Shown here: positions 38,752-46,884 of the stretch, piece after piece
Layout of the letters: every line of letters begins with the position of its first letter
Position numbering within the stretch: position 1 is the stretch's first letter
From: Pseudomonas sp. J452
GTDB taxonomy: Bacteria; Pseudomonadota; Gammaproteobacteria; Pseudomonadales; Pseudomonadaceae
Length of the DNA: 64,000 bases
Reading direction: 5' to 3'
Assembly: GCF_024666525.1 (NCBI RefSeq)
Contig: NZ_CP088294.1
Coordinates: 3,534,001 to 3,598,000, forward strand
Notes under the pieces: generated by a model
Told to the model about the DNA's origin: nothing
What the model saw: only the letters and a program-made list of their open reading frames with translations
The model's database searches: none
Position numbers and translations under genes: made by a program

Positions 38752-39975
38752 ATGGACCTCTCCGCAATGCTCAAGATCCTGTCCAGTCAGGACGGTTCCG
38801 ACCTCTATCTGTCCACGGGGGCACCGCCCTGCGCCAAGTTCAATGGCGTACTCAAGCCGCTCAGCGCCGAGCCGCTGAAACCGGGTGAGGTGGCGGCGAT
38901 TGCCGCCGGTGTGATGGATGCGGAGCAGCGCGCGGACTTCGAGCGTGAGCTGGAGATGAACCTGGCGATTTCCCTGCCCAATATCGGCCGCTTCCGCATC
39001 AACATCTTCAAGCAGCGCAATGAAGTGTCGATCGTCGCGCGCAACATCAAGATGGAGATTCCCAAGTTCGAAGACCTCAAACTGCCGGAAGTGCTGCTCA
39101 AGACCATCATGGAGAAGCGCGGTCTGGTGCTGTTCGTCGGTGGCACCGGCTCGGGCAAGTCGACCTCCCTGGCAGCGCTGATCGACTACCGCAACCGCAA
39201 CAGCGGCGGGCACATCATCACCATCGAAGACCCGGTGGAGTACGTGCACCGGCACAAGAAGTCGATCATCAACCAGCGCGAAGTCGGCGTGGATACCCGC
39301 AGCTTCCACGCGGCTTTGAAGAATACTCTGCGCCAGGCACCGGACGTGATCCTGATCGGCGAGATCCGCGACCGCGAGACCATGGAGCATGCCCTGGCCT
39401 TCGCCGACACCGGCCACCTGGCGATCTCCACCCTGCACGCCAACAACGCCAACCAGGCGCTGGATCGCATCATCAACTTCTTCCCTGAAGAGCGTCGCCC
39501 GCAACTGCTCAACGACCTGGGCAACAACCTCAAGGCCTTCGTCTCCCAGCGCCTGGTCAAGACCGTGGACGGCAAGCGCCGCGCGGCGGTCGAGGTGCTG
39601 CTGGGCACGCCGACCATTCGCGACCAGATCAAGCGCAACGATTTCTCCGAGATCAAGGAAACCATGGAGAAGTCGAAGAACCTCGGCATGCAGACCTTCG
39701 ACATGGCGCTGATCGACCTGGTCCACGAAGGCAGCATCGACGAAGAAGAAGCGGTGAAGAACGCCGATTCGGCCAACAACGTGCGCCTCAAGCTCAAGCT
39801 GCACCGCGAGAACCCGGCTAACGCCGCCGCCCAGGCTGCCGCAGCGGCCCAGGCTGCTCCCGCACCGGCCGCGCCAAAACCGGCGGCCGATGTAGCGAGC
39901 TGGGGCATGGAGTTGAAGCTGGAAGAAATCGAGGAAGAGAACCCGCCGGAAGATCCGGGGCGGCCCGGTATCTGA
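38752..39975 (+). CDS. PilT/PilU-family type IV pilus ATPase
   Basis: 407 residues from ATG 38,752 (MDLSAMLKIL), which matches the usual family start; in-frame starts at 38,734 and 38,737 are less likely. Walker A GGTGSGKSTS, Asp box ITIEDPVEYVHRH, Walker B APDVILIGEIRDRETMEHA and His box TGHLAISTLHANN are all present. It resembles PilU more than PilT in the QREVGVDT and HALAFADTGH regions. The C-terminus has an unusual Ala/Pro linker and acidic tail (EEIEEENPPEDPG). No pilT or pilus genes are adjacent, so it is an orphan copy that would assist pilus retraction. Confidence 0.88.
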   Translation: MDLSAMLKILSSQDGSDLYLSTGAPPCAKFNGVLKPLSAEPLKPGEVAAIAAGVMDAEQRADFERELEMNLAISLPNIGRFRINIFKQRNEVSIVARNIKMEIPKFEDLKLPEVLLKTIMEKRGLVLFVGGTGSGKSTSLAALIDYRNRNSGGHIITIEDPVEYVHRHKKSIINQREVGVDTRSFHAALKNTLRQAPDVILIGEIRDRETMEHALAFADTGHLAISTLHANNANQALDRIINFFPEERRPQLLNDLGNNLKAFVSQRLVKTVDGKRRAAVEVLLGTPTIRDQIKRNDFSEIKETMEKSKNLGMQTFDMALIDLVHEGSIDEEEAVKNADSANNVRLKLKLHRENPANAAAQAAAAAQAAPAPAAPKPAADVASWGMELKLEEIEEENPPEDPGRPGI

Positions 39976-40018
39976 ATCCGGCAATGGCAGGTGCATTGGG
40001 CGGCGCTCCAGCCATGTA

Positions 40019-40450
40019 TCAGGGCTGCGCTGGTTGCTTTACCGACAGTGCCTGGCCGACGGCCCCCGCATAGAACACCACCAGCTTGACTGGCACCTGG
40101 CCGGTGTTGCGCCCGTTGTGCAGGGTGTTGACTACCTCGGCCAGTGCCTCGCCGGCTTTCAGGTGCTTGACTGCGCCGTCTTTCAGCCGAACCTCCAGCT
40201 CGCCCTCCAGCACCATGCCGAATGACGGCAGCGGATGCAGATGCCAGCCCGTCTCGCCACCTACTGCGATCTCGATGAGCATGCCGGTCACCTCGGCTTG
40301 TCCCGCGGGGTAGGCCAGCGGCTTGCCGTCCCAGCTGCTCTGGGTCTTCAGCACGGTGGCGACCTTGACGCTATTGTTCTGCTCCAGCGCCATGGCGGGC
40401 GGCAGGCAGAGCAGGGCGGCGAGGGCGGCAAGCAGTTTGAGTCGTGGCAT
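40019..40450 (-). CDS. Exported cupin-domain protein
   Basis: 143 residues with a signal peptide (MPRLKLLAALAALLCLPPAMA). A single cupin barrel: first motif GWHLHPLPSFGMVLEGELEV, second motif VNTLHNGRNTG. Metal-binding His residues are visible in both motifs. Periplasmic; substrate unknown. It converges with the pilus ATPase gene. Confidence 0.85.
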   Translation of the reverse strand: MPRLKLLAALAALLCLPPAMALEQNNSVKVATVLKTQSSWDGKPLAYPAGQAEVTGMLIEIAVGGETGWHLHPLPSFGMVLEGELEVRLKDGAVKHLKAGEALAEVVNTLHNGRNTGQVPVKLVVFYAGAVGQALSVKQPAQP

Positions 40451-40501
40451 GGTGGCTCCTGAAGGGCGGGCTCGTTAGCCCGGTGGGTGGGCGAAGAAGT
40501 G

Positions 40502-41812
40502 CTAGGGCTGTAGGGGCGTCTCGCTCAGCCAGCGTTGCTGTTCGGCAAGCCGCTGGGCGCTGCGCTGCAACTGGTTCCGATCCAGCGCGCCATGCGCATA
40601 AGCCTGGCTCAGGCAGTCCAGCAGCGGATAGACCTTCTCATGATCGTAGGACACCAGCAGCAGATCCACGCCGGCATTCAGCGCGCCGACTGCGACTGTG
40701 CAAAGCCCGCGGTTGTAGGCCGCCGCCATGGTCAGGTCATCGGTGATCAGCACGCCCTGATGCTGCCATTGGCCGCGCAGCACATCCTCAATCACCCGTG
40801 GCGAGGTGGCGACCAGATTGTCGGTATCAATCGTGCTCAACACCACATGACCGAGCATGATCAGCGCGCGAGTCTGGCCAGCGACCTCACGGAAAGGTCG
40901 CCAGTCCCGCTGGTTCAGGTCTGCCAGCGGTGCATCCAGATTGGCGGAGAAGTGGTGAGTGTCGGCGCTGACCCTGCCCAGGCCGGGGAAATGCTTGAGC
41001 GTGGGCAGCACGCCCTGGCTCTGCAGGCCACGGCTGTAGCCAAGGGCGATGGTGCTGACCGTGCGGGGATCGCTGGCGATGGCCCGTTGGCCAATGCGGC
41101 TGTGGAAGTCCAACAGTTGCCCCGGCGTATCCGGCTTGATATCTACCACCGGGCTGAAATTCAGGTTGATCCCCAGCCTGGCCAGTTCGGCACCCTGCAC
41201 CGCCCCGTACTGCTCGGCACGCAACAGTTGTTGCTCGGCGCTAGGCGAGTCTGCGAGCAGGCTGGCCAGAGGCGCTCGCTGCGGCAGGGGTGGCGACAGA
41301 TGAGAGACCAGTCCACCTTCCTGATCGCTGGCGATCAGCAGTGCCGGTAGCCCGGCGGCGTCGCGCAGCTGCTGCAGTTCGGCGATTTCAGCCTGCAGTT
41401 GCTCAAGGGTTTTCTCCTGCAGATTGCGCCGGGTGACGAAAACCCCGGCGACCATGCCCCGGCCAACCAGCACGCGCAACTCATCGATATCGCTGTAACC
41501 CACCAGCAGATGCGCGCCAATCACCCCGGCGCCGCGCAGTTCTCCGGCCTGTACCGCCGCTTTCTGGCGCAGCAGCGTCCACTCGCCATAAGCGCTAAGA
41601 CCGGCGCTGCCCAGCAGCACGGCCACTCCCAGGATGCCGGACAGGCGTCCCTGGTAGCGTTGGAACAGCAGCGCCAACAGCAGGCACAGGCCGATCAGCA
41701 ACGCGCTTTCATAAGGGCGCAGCGCCAGCAGATGGGGATCTTTCAAATTCCAGGCCCACACAGCCAGGAGCAGGGTGGCAAGCCAGAGCAGGGTGGAGAG
41801 ACCTTTGCGCAC
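40502..41812 (-). CDS. Membrane-anchored GH3 glycosidase (beta-N-acetylhexosaminidase-like)
   Basis: 436 residues from GTG 41,812, which has AAAGGAA seven bases upstream. Three hydrophobic segments lie in the first ~75 residues, then a GH3 domain: IASDQEGG, LKHFPGLG followed by SADTHH, and the nucleophile region LITDDLTMAAA (Asp). These are NagZ-type motifs, but cytoplasmic NagZ is shorter and lacks the membrane part. The catalytic domain probably faces the periplasm, suggesting action on exported glycans or murein fragments. Confidence 0.85.
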   Translation of the reverse strand: MRKGLSTLLWLATLLLAVWAWNLKDPHLLALRPYESALLIGLCLLLALLFQRYQGRLSGILGVAVLLGSAGLSAYGEWTLLRQKAAVQAGELRGAGVIGAHLLVGYSDIDELRVLVGRGMVAGVFVTRRNLQEKTLEQLQAEIAELQQLRDAAGLPALLIASDQEGGLVSHLSPPLPQRAPLASLLADSPSAEQQLLRAEQYGAVQGAELARLGINLNFSPVVDIKPDTPGQLLDFHSRIGQRAIASDPRTVSTIALGYSRGLQSQGVLPTLKHFPGLGRVSADTHHFSANLDAPLADLNQRDWRPFREVAGQTRALIMLGHVVLSTIDTDNLVATSPRVIEDVLRGQWQHQGVLITDDLTMAAAYNRGLCTVAVGALNAGVDLLLVSYDHEKVYPLLDCLSQAYAHGALDRNQLQRSAQRLAEQQRWLSETPLQP

Positions 41813-41907
41813 GCAGGTATTCCTTTACACGACGAAGCGGATTGGCGGGTACCGGTGGCGCCCAGCAGGGCAGTGATACCAGCCTGTGCAACGACTACGG
41901 ACTGGAT

Positions 41908-42354
41908 TCAGGAACGTTGTTCCAGTGTCGCGGCAGCCGGCTTGATGCCCTTGTTCTGCGGCTCTTCGAACTGCTCATAGCCGAGCCCCGGCGTGGGCGC
42001 CTTGCGTACCAGTTTCATGCTGCGGATGTCTTCGATGCGAAACACCATCTCGCCGCTGTTCTGCGGGTCGCGGTAGGTGTAGATCAGGTCGTCATCGCCC
42101 CAGTAATGCATGTCCTGCAGGCGCAGGAAACCACTCTGCAGGCGGTTGCTGCTGATCAACTGATAGAGGCTTTTCGAGACTTTGCCGTAGTAATAGAAGG
42201 ACTCCAGCCCTTCATCTTCTTCCGGCACGTTGAACTGAATGAAGGTCCAGACCTGCTCCTCCTTGGCATTGGCTTCCAGGGCCAGGGTTTCATCTTCGAG
42301 CTGGCAACCGGCCAGGGCGAGGGTCAGGGTGAGCAGGAGGAGGGAGGTTTTCAT
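41908..42354 (-). CDS. Lipoprotein of unknown function
   Basis: 148 residues. ATG 42,354 is chosen because it begins a lipoprotein signal (MKTSLLLLTLTLALAGC) with AAGGA six bases upstream; the open frame extends 58 codons further but has no signal there. After the lipobox Cys the mature protein is acidic with many aromatics (FYYYGKVSKSLYQL, MHYWGDDDLIYTY). Not recognised. Confidence 0.8.
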   Translation of the reverse strand: MKTSLLLLTLTLALAGCQLEDETLALEANAKEEQVWTFIQFNVPEEDEGLESFYYYGKVSKSLYQLISSNRLQSGFLRLQDMHYWGDDDLIYTYRDPQNSGEMVFRIEDIRSMKLVRKAPTPGLGYEQFEEPQNKGIKPAAATLEQRS

Positions 42355-42481
42355 CGCGGGTCCTTGTGATGGCATATGAGTGGCTTGCAGGTGTCGCTCT
42401 GTCTCGGGTGTGCTGGGGTGCCTGTGGTGCGTGCGGCGCACCCTATGCGCAGGTTTGTTGTCGGCAGTAGGCCACGATTGT

Positions 42482-43615
42482 TCATGGCTGTTGCGGCCAG
42501 TTGATCTGGTAGCGGGTGCTGCGCCCACCGCCAGGCAGGCGTTGCAGGCAGCCCTTGTCCAGCAAGTCGGTCAAATGGCGAGTGGCGGTGGCCTTGGAAA
42601 CTTTGGCTACGGCCTGGTACTGGGTGGCGTTGATACCGTTCTCGAAGCCATTGGTGCCGCCGTCGAGCAGACGATTGAGCACCTTGGCCTGTTCGGCGGA
42701 TAGCGCCTGTTGGCGGTGTTGCTGCCAGAAGCGTGCCTTGCCGAGCAACCGATCGATGCGCACCAGGGCTTGTTGCAGGCTGCGCAGCAGGGTGCGCAGG
42801 AACCATTCGAGCCAGGCGCTGATATCCGGCGTGGCCTGCTGGCTGGCTTCGAGGATACGGTAGTAGCCGGCGCGATCATCGAGAATGCTCGCCGACATGG
42901 CGTAGAAGCGGATGGCCTGCTGCTCGCCCTGGGCCAGGGCCAGGTCGGTGAGCGTGCGGGTCAGGCGGCCGTTGCCGTCGTCGAAGGGGTGCAGGGTGAC
43001 GAACCAGAAGTGGACGATGCCGGCGCGCAGCAGCGGGTCGAGGCCGGCATCGCTGCGGCTGCTGGCGAACCAATGCAAAAAGCTGTCGAGCTGAGCTTGC
43101 AGACCGGCACGCGGCGGCGCTTCGAAATGTACGGTGGGCTTGTCCAGGCGCCCGGACACCACCTGCATGGGTTCATCGCCGCGCAGGCTGCCGACGCGGA
43201 TGCGGGCAGGCAGCGGGCTGTCATCGACAGGGAAGAGCAGCTGGTGCCAGTGCAGCAGGCGCTCCAAGGTCAGAGCTTGCTCATGCTGGCGGGTGGCATC
43301 CAGCAGCAGTTCGGCCAGGCCTTCGCTGCGCGGGGTGACGCGGCCGTCTTCGGCCAGGCCAAGGCGTCGGGCCAGGGACGAGCGCACCGAGCCGACGTTG
43401 AGCAGCTCCCCCTCGATAGCCGAGGAGGTGACGATGTTCTGCAGCAGGGAATCCAGGCTGTTGTGCGCGCTGGCCTCGACATCCACCGCGCCGGCCATGC
43501 CGAGCAGTCGCCCCTGCGCCTGGGCGCAGTCGCGCAGCAGCGGTGCCAGGCGTTCGGCCTGCCAGCTGAAGTGCGGCCAGTCAGGGTGTTGCCAGATCCA
43601 GTGGGGCATAGACAT
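42482..43615 (-). CDS. Fic-family AMP-transferase with DUF4172 and winged-helix domain
   Basis: 377 residues from ATG 43,615 (MSMPHWIWQHPDWP, the usual start of DUF4172 proteins); ATG 43,660 is in frame but lies across a palindrome. The N-terminal DUF4172 domain contains SSAIEGE, the S/TxxxE(G/N) inhibitory helix of class II Fic proteins. The Fic core has the full active-site motif HPFDDGNGRLTR (His ~209). The C-terminus is a winged-helix segment (YQAVAKVSKATATRHLTDLL). Such proteins AMPylate targets and are kept inactive by the Glu in the inhibitory helix. Two palindromes at the gene start suggest autoregulation. Confidence 0.9.
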   Translation of the reverse strand: MSMPHWIWQHPDWPHFSWQAERLAPLLRDCAQAQGRLLGMAGAVDVEASAHNSLDSLLQNIVTSSAIEGELLNVGSVRSSLARRLGLAEDGRVTPRSEGLAELLLDATRQHEQALTLERLLHWHQLLFPVDDSPLPARIRVGSLRGDEPMQVVSGRLDKPTVHFEAPPRAGLQAQLDSFLHWFASSRSDAGLDPLLRAGIVHFWFVTLHPFDDGNGRLTRTLTDLALAQGEQQAIRFYAMSASILDDRAGYYRILEASQQATPDISAWLEWFLRTLLRSLQQALVRIDRLLGKARFWQQHRQQALSAEQAKVLNRLLDGGTNGFENGINATQYQAVAKVSKATATRHLTDLLDKGCLQRLPGGGRSTRYQINWPQQP

Positions 43616-43631
43616 GGGCTCGGTGGGCAGT

Positions 43632-43692
43632 GAGCCGAATAAAGATGTTATTCGGCTCATTTTGTGAGCCGATTGTGTGGGTTATTCGGCTC
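43632..43692 (-). promoter_or_regulatory. Paired 27-bp palindromes at the fic start (putative operator)
   Basis: GAGCCGAATAA (43,632-43,642) and TTATTCGGCTC (43,648-43,658) form a perfect 11-bp inverted repeat with a 5-base spacer. A second, imperfect copy with the same outer dimensions lies at 43,666-43,692 (GAGCCGA ... TTATTCGGCTC). Centre-to-centre distance is 34 bases. A dimeric repressor, perhaps the Fic winged helix, is the likely reader. Confidence 0.7.
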
Positions 43693-43770
43693 AGCGTCCA
43701 GTCTCTGCAGCTCAGCAGCCCGGTTTGACCAGGCCAATGGCATCCACGCGGAAGTTTACGGCGCGCGGGC

Positions 43771-43841
43771 CGCTAAGCTAAGGGGCCGGCTTTAGCCGGT
43801 CCCGAGTGAGCGCAGCGAACGACTTGAACCAGTAGTTAGAT
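43771..43841 (-). repeat. attC 1 (terminal, damaged)
   Basis: RYYYAAC core (ATCTAAC on minus) at 43,835-43,841 is intact. The outer GTTRRRY end is degenerate: after ccccttagc the sequence reads ttagcggcc, as if the core had been deleted. The inner part combines the AGCTAAGG arm of the second attC family with the right half of the main family. Confidence 0.75.
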
Positions 43842-44126
43842 GCTTTGCATGCGGTCTTCATAGTGGTGCCATATACGAAGAATCACGACAGTTTCGGTAT
43901 GGGGGGCATACCGAATTACGTATTTACCGAAAACTGCGTCACGAATAGCTTTGGGGTCTGGAGCTAATTCAACTGCGCGGCCCATTGTTGGGAATAGGCG
44001 AAGATTTTCGATGCGGGCAATGAGTTCTGTTGCTACACATGCAGCAGCAAGGGGATCTTTTTCAGCAATGAATGCTCGGAGACGAACCAGATCTGCCACG
44101 GATTCTTCTGAGTAGACCAGCTTCAT
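43836..44126 (-). CDS. ParE/RelE-family toxin (cassette 1)
   Basis: 96 residues. The fold pattern of ParE toxins is visible: N-terminal helices (ESVADLVRLRAFIAEKDPLA), IENLRLFPTMGRAVEL, and the C-terminal strands AVFGKYVIRYAPHTETVVIL then RIWHHYEDR. It overlaps the antitoxin gene by four bases and its stop TAA lies inside the attC core. ParE toxins poison gyrase, RelE toxins cleave mRNA; I cannot say which applies. Confidence 0.88.
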   Translation of the reverse strand: MKLVYSEESVADLVRLRAFIAEKDPLAAACVATELIARIENLRLFPTMGRAVELAPDPKAIRDAVFGKYVIRYAPHTETVVILRIWHHYEDRMQSI

Positions 44127-44395
44127 TGGCCCGCCTTCGGTGGTGGTAGTTCATTGGAGCTGCCCCAGCTTTGGAGCCATGTGCTTACTGCCTCACCGGA
44201 CACGACCTTGCCCTGTGCTACGGACTCCATAGCTTGTAGCGTTTCCTGCCAGCGGTTCTGCTCTAATGTCTGGCGCTCAAAAAATTCTCTAAGTGCTTGA
44301 TTGATAAGCCAGCTTTTACTCCGCTGAAGCTTTTCGGCCATGGCTCCAAGATTTTCTTCGAGTTCAGGTTGTAGCCGGACGGTTGTGACGCTCAT
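44123..44395 (-). CDS. Ribbon-helix-helix antitoxin (cassette 1)
   Basis: 90 residues from ATG 44,395, chosen for the ribosome site GGAGG about seven bases upstream; an ATG five codons earlier lacks one. The N-terminus (MSVTTVRLQPELEENLGAMA then EKLQRSKSWLINQALREF) is a classic RHH/CopG DNA-binding domain; the rest would bind the toxin. Antitoxin precedes toxin as usual. In cassette arrays such pairs are thought to prevent loss of the array. Confidence 0.88.
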   Translation of the reverse strand: MSVTTVRLQPELEENLGAMAEKLQRSKSWLINQALREFFERQTLEQNRWQETLQAMESVAQGKVVSGEAVSTWLQSWGSSNELPPPKAGQ

Positions 44396-44480
44396 CGGGG
44401 TGCCCTCCATACTGTTGACTGCAATGTATTACATGGTATTCAGTGGGGCAAGCGGGCGTTGACGGATGGTGGGCCAAAGC

Positions 44481-44557
44481 ATCTAACGTTTGGTTAAGGG
44501 GCCGGCTTTAGCCGGTCCCGAGTGAGCGAAGCGAACGGCTTGAACCACTAGTTAGGT
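44481..44557 (-). repeat. attC 2
   Basis: Cores at 44,481-44,487 and 44,551-44,557; central stem GCCGGC-ttta-GCCGGT. Follows the YcxB-like cassette. Confidence 0.92.
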
Positions 44558-45052
44558 TGCAACACTGACGTTGTTCAGTAACACGCTCTTGAGTTCGTTG
44601 ACGGGGAAGCCGTTTTCACTAATACGCACTGGAAGTACATGGTATATCTTCGGTGCGATATAGATAATTATGTATTCACTGTTTTCGCGCCATGCATAAA
44701 TATCTGGCCACATCAGTATTGAGCTTCCGGTTTCTGTTTTAAATGACAGGCCGTCTGCGGTTAACTCAGCACTCATCTGTTTCTGCATTTGCCGATATTT
44801 TTTATAGTGCCGTTTTAGAATGAATGGAACGACAAAGGTTTTTAGCAAGAAGGGTAGTGTGACCGCACCTATGGCTGCGCCAATAAAAGCAGAGCCAAGA
44901 ACAATGTTTCCATTCAGTAGTGATGAAACTCCTGCCAAAACCAGCAAGGTATCGATAACTAGATGGACTATTTTTGTCTTCTTCGTTAGCTCGCCATTTA
45001 ATTGGGCGCTCTTAACGTAGTCCTGCTCTGAGATTGTGAAAGACACTGACAT
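44552..45052 (-). CDS. YcxB-like membrane protein (cassette 2)
   Basis: 166 residues. Two hydrophobic segments in the first half (HLVIDTLLVLAGVSSLL; AFIGAAIGAVTLPFLL) and a C-terminal soluble domain with the pattern of YcxB-like proteins (LTADGLSFKTETGSSILMWP then DIYAWRENSEYIIIYI). Stop TAA is supplied by the attC core. No clear ribosome site; AGG of the preceding attC core is 12 bases before ATG. Confidence 0.75.
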   Translation of the reverse strand: MSVSFTISEQDYVKSAQLNGELTKKTKIVHLVIDTLLVLAGVSSLLNGNIVLGSAFIGAAIGAVTLPFLLKTFVVPFILKRHYKKYRQMQKQMSAELTADGLSFKTETGSSILMWPDIYAWRENSEYIIIYIAPKIYHVLPVRISENGFPVNELKSVLLNNVSVAT

Positions 45053-45063
45053 ATTGACTTGTA

Positions 45064-45139
45064 ACCTAACGTTTGGTTAAGGGGCTGCGGAACGCAGTCC
45101 CGAGCGAGCGAAGCGAGTGACTTGAACCAGTTGTTAGGC
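45064..45139 (-). repeat. attC 3
   Basis: Cores at 45,064-45,070 and 45,133-45,139; central stem CTGCG-ga-acGCAG type. Confidence 0.92.
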
Positions 45140-45571
45140 GGAGGTGGGTTGGGTTTTTGAGATTATGTAGTGAGCTCTAAAAGTTGGGAAAAGTAAAATT
45201 ATGTGTATGGCTTGTGCTTTTAGAGTTGAGAGTATATCCATGCTGTTTGAAATTTGCTCGTCGTATGAGTTATAGGTTGATCGAAAGATATAATCAAGGA
45301 TCATTAGTGTTAGTGTTGTTCGCCATAGCAGTGTGGGGAATATTCTTGATCGATTTGTGGCGTAAAGTAAGTTGCCAAGAGAGATAAATATATATAAAGA
45401 TATTGAGAATACAACGTATATTAAGCTGCGGTCTCTATATAGGCTGTCCAGTACGAATAAAACTAAAATAACACCGATAAACACTGAATAGATGAGCATT
45501 AGCCATTTTATATCTGGCGATTCGTTAGGGAGCGTGACTGATGACTTTGGTGGGGTGTAAGGATTTAGCAT
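45134..45571 (-). CDS. Small membrane protein (cassette 3)
   Basis: 145 residues with four predicted membrane segments and a short N-terminal NPYTPPKSS motif found in many small integral membrane proteins. ATG lies only seven bases after the GTTAGG of the preceding attC, so the core itself is the only Shine-Dalgarno-like sequence. The stop TAA is in its own attC core. Function unknown. Confidence 0.75.
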   Translation of the reverse strand: MLNPYTPPKSSVTLPNESPDIKWLMLIYSVFIGVILVLFVLDSLYRDRSLIYVVFSISLYIFISLGNLLYATNRSRIFPTLLWRTTLTLMILDYIFRSTYNSYDEQISNSMDILSTLKAQAIHIILLFPTFRAHYIISKTQPTSA

Positions 45572-45577
45572 GAGTAA

Positions 45578-45654
45578 GCCTAACGTTTGGTTAAGGGGCC
45601 GGCTTTAGCCGGTCCCGAGTGAGCGAAGCGAGCGACTTGAACCAATTGTTATGT
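45578..45654 (-). repeat. attC 4
   Basis: Cores at 45,578-45,584 and 45,648-45,654 (GTTATGT on plus); stem GCCGGC-ttta-GCCGGT. Confidence 0.92.
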
Positions 45655-46098
45655 TTTCTTTAGCGCTAAAGTTTCATTGTTGTAATTTAATTTGAGACTA
45701 TAGCTCTTGAAAGCTTTGCCTGAAGGCTTTAAGGCTAGCGTTCCTGCAAAATTTTCCTTGTTAAGAATTTCGATATTAGCCTCAGGGCCTACCCATGCCA
45801 TTGCTGATATTTGAAGCTCGTATTTGCCGGTTTGTTTTAAAGCGATGTCAGCAACGCCATCGCACCAGAGGGGTTCAGATGCGATACCGGTTTTCAGCTT
45901 CCAAGTAAACAGCCACTCCAGGTCAGAAGCTAGTTCTTCCAGTTTCGTATTTTCTGGATTGCCAAGAAAATAGCTCAGAGTTAATGCTGCGCGGCGCTCT
46001 GCTCGGAGAACTCTGCGGCTTAATCTGAGTCTGCTTGAATACAGGTTTTTGAAGTATCTATCAGATTTGAAATCGCTGGTCATTTTTAGGGGCTTCAC
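45649..46098 (-). CDS. Hypothetical soluble protein (cassette 4)
   Basis: 149 residues from GTG 46,098; an ATG five codons later is equally possible as neither has a clear ribosome site. The N-terminus is very basic (Arg/Lys-rich), followed by a beta-rich part (GKYELQISAMAWVGPEANIE). Stop TAA in the attC core. Not recognised. Confidence 0.65.
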   Translation of the reverse strand: MKPLKMTSDFKSDRYFKNLYSSRLRLSRRVLRAERRAALTLSYFLGNPENTKLEELASDLEWLFTWKLKTGIASEPLWCDGVADIALKQTGKYELQISAMAWVGPEANIEILNKENFAGTLALKPSGKAFKSYSLKLNYNNETLALKKT

Positions 46099-46114
46099 TA
46101 GAAGCTGCTTGAAA

Positions 46115-46191
46115 ACATAACGTTTGGTTAAGGGGCCGGCTTTAGCCGGTCCCGAGTGAGCGAAGCGAGCGACTTGAACCGTTTGTTAGGT
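46115..46191 (-). repeat. attC 5
   Basis: Cores at 46,115-46,121 and 46,185-46,191; stem GCCGGC-ttta-GCCGGT. Confidence 0.92.
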
Positions 46192-46196
46192 GATGC

Positions 46197-46730
46197 TCAT
46201 TGCTGAAAGGAGAGCGCCCACTTGCCATTAGCAAATGAGACTTTACCTTTAACTGGCTGGGACGCACAGCACAGCGAATCCTTTGACCAGTCAGGCACAA
46301 AGCCGGAGAACATAATTTCGCCGTTTTCAAGATAAAGCTGCTCAAGATGCTTTGGAAAGTCAGAGGGGGTTTGCATAGGCGTAGAGAGTTCGGGCACTAC
46401 ATTTATTTTGTGATAGGCGCCATATTTCATGGTAATTAGCAGTGTTCGCCCCATGGCACTACCGCCCGAGCACCCAACGTCTAAGCCAATTACTGCGACA
46501 AAAACTGGTTCTTTTTGAATTTTGTACTTGACCAGATGGCTTGGATTGAAACTAAAAGAGCAACCTATAGCGTTTCCGTAACTTTCAAGCAGGGTTGGTA
46601 TCGTTTTTTCGGCTGCTAACTGCCCTGCATCCCAAGCTTTTTCTGCTTCTATATCCTTCTGCGACATCTCTGCCCAGCACGGCATGCAAAATAGGATGAG
46701 CAAAAGAGCGCGAAGGCTTTGAAGTTCCAT
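46197..46730 (-). CDS. Exported hypothetical protein (cassette 5)
   Basis: 177 residues with a signal peptide (LRALLLILFCMPCWA) and a mature region with four cysteines (IGCSFSF, VGCSGGS, SLCCASQ). Likely periplasmic. No family recognised. Confidence 0.75.
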   Translation of the reverse strand: MELQSLRALLLILFCMPCWAEMSQKDIEAEKAWDAGQLAAEKTIPTLLESYGNAIGCSFSFNPSHLVKYKIQKEPVFVAVIGLDVGCSGGSAMGRTLLITMKYGAYHKINVVPELSTPMQTPSDFPKHLEQLYLENGEIMFSGFVPDWSKDSLCCASQPVKGKVSFANGKWALSFQQ

Positions 46731-46735
46731 CTTTC

Positions 46736-46812
46736 ACCTAACGTTTGGTTAAGGGGCCGGCTTTAGCCGGTCCCGAGTGAGCGAAGCGAACGACTTGAAC
46801 CGTTTGTTAGGC
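46736..46812 (-). repeat. attC 6
   Basis: Cores at 46,736-46,742 and 46,806-46,812; stem GCCGGC-ttta-GCCGGT. Confidence 0.92.
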
Positions 46813-46884
46813 TTTAGCAACACCTATTATACAAAGCTATAGCCATCGACCTTAAAACTATACGAGTTGCGGCGATCGTAAAAT

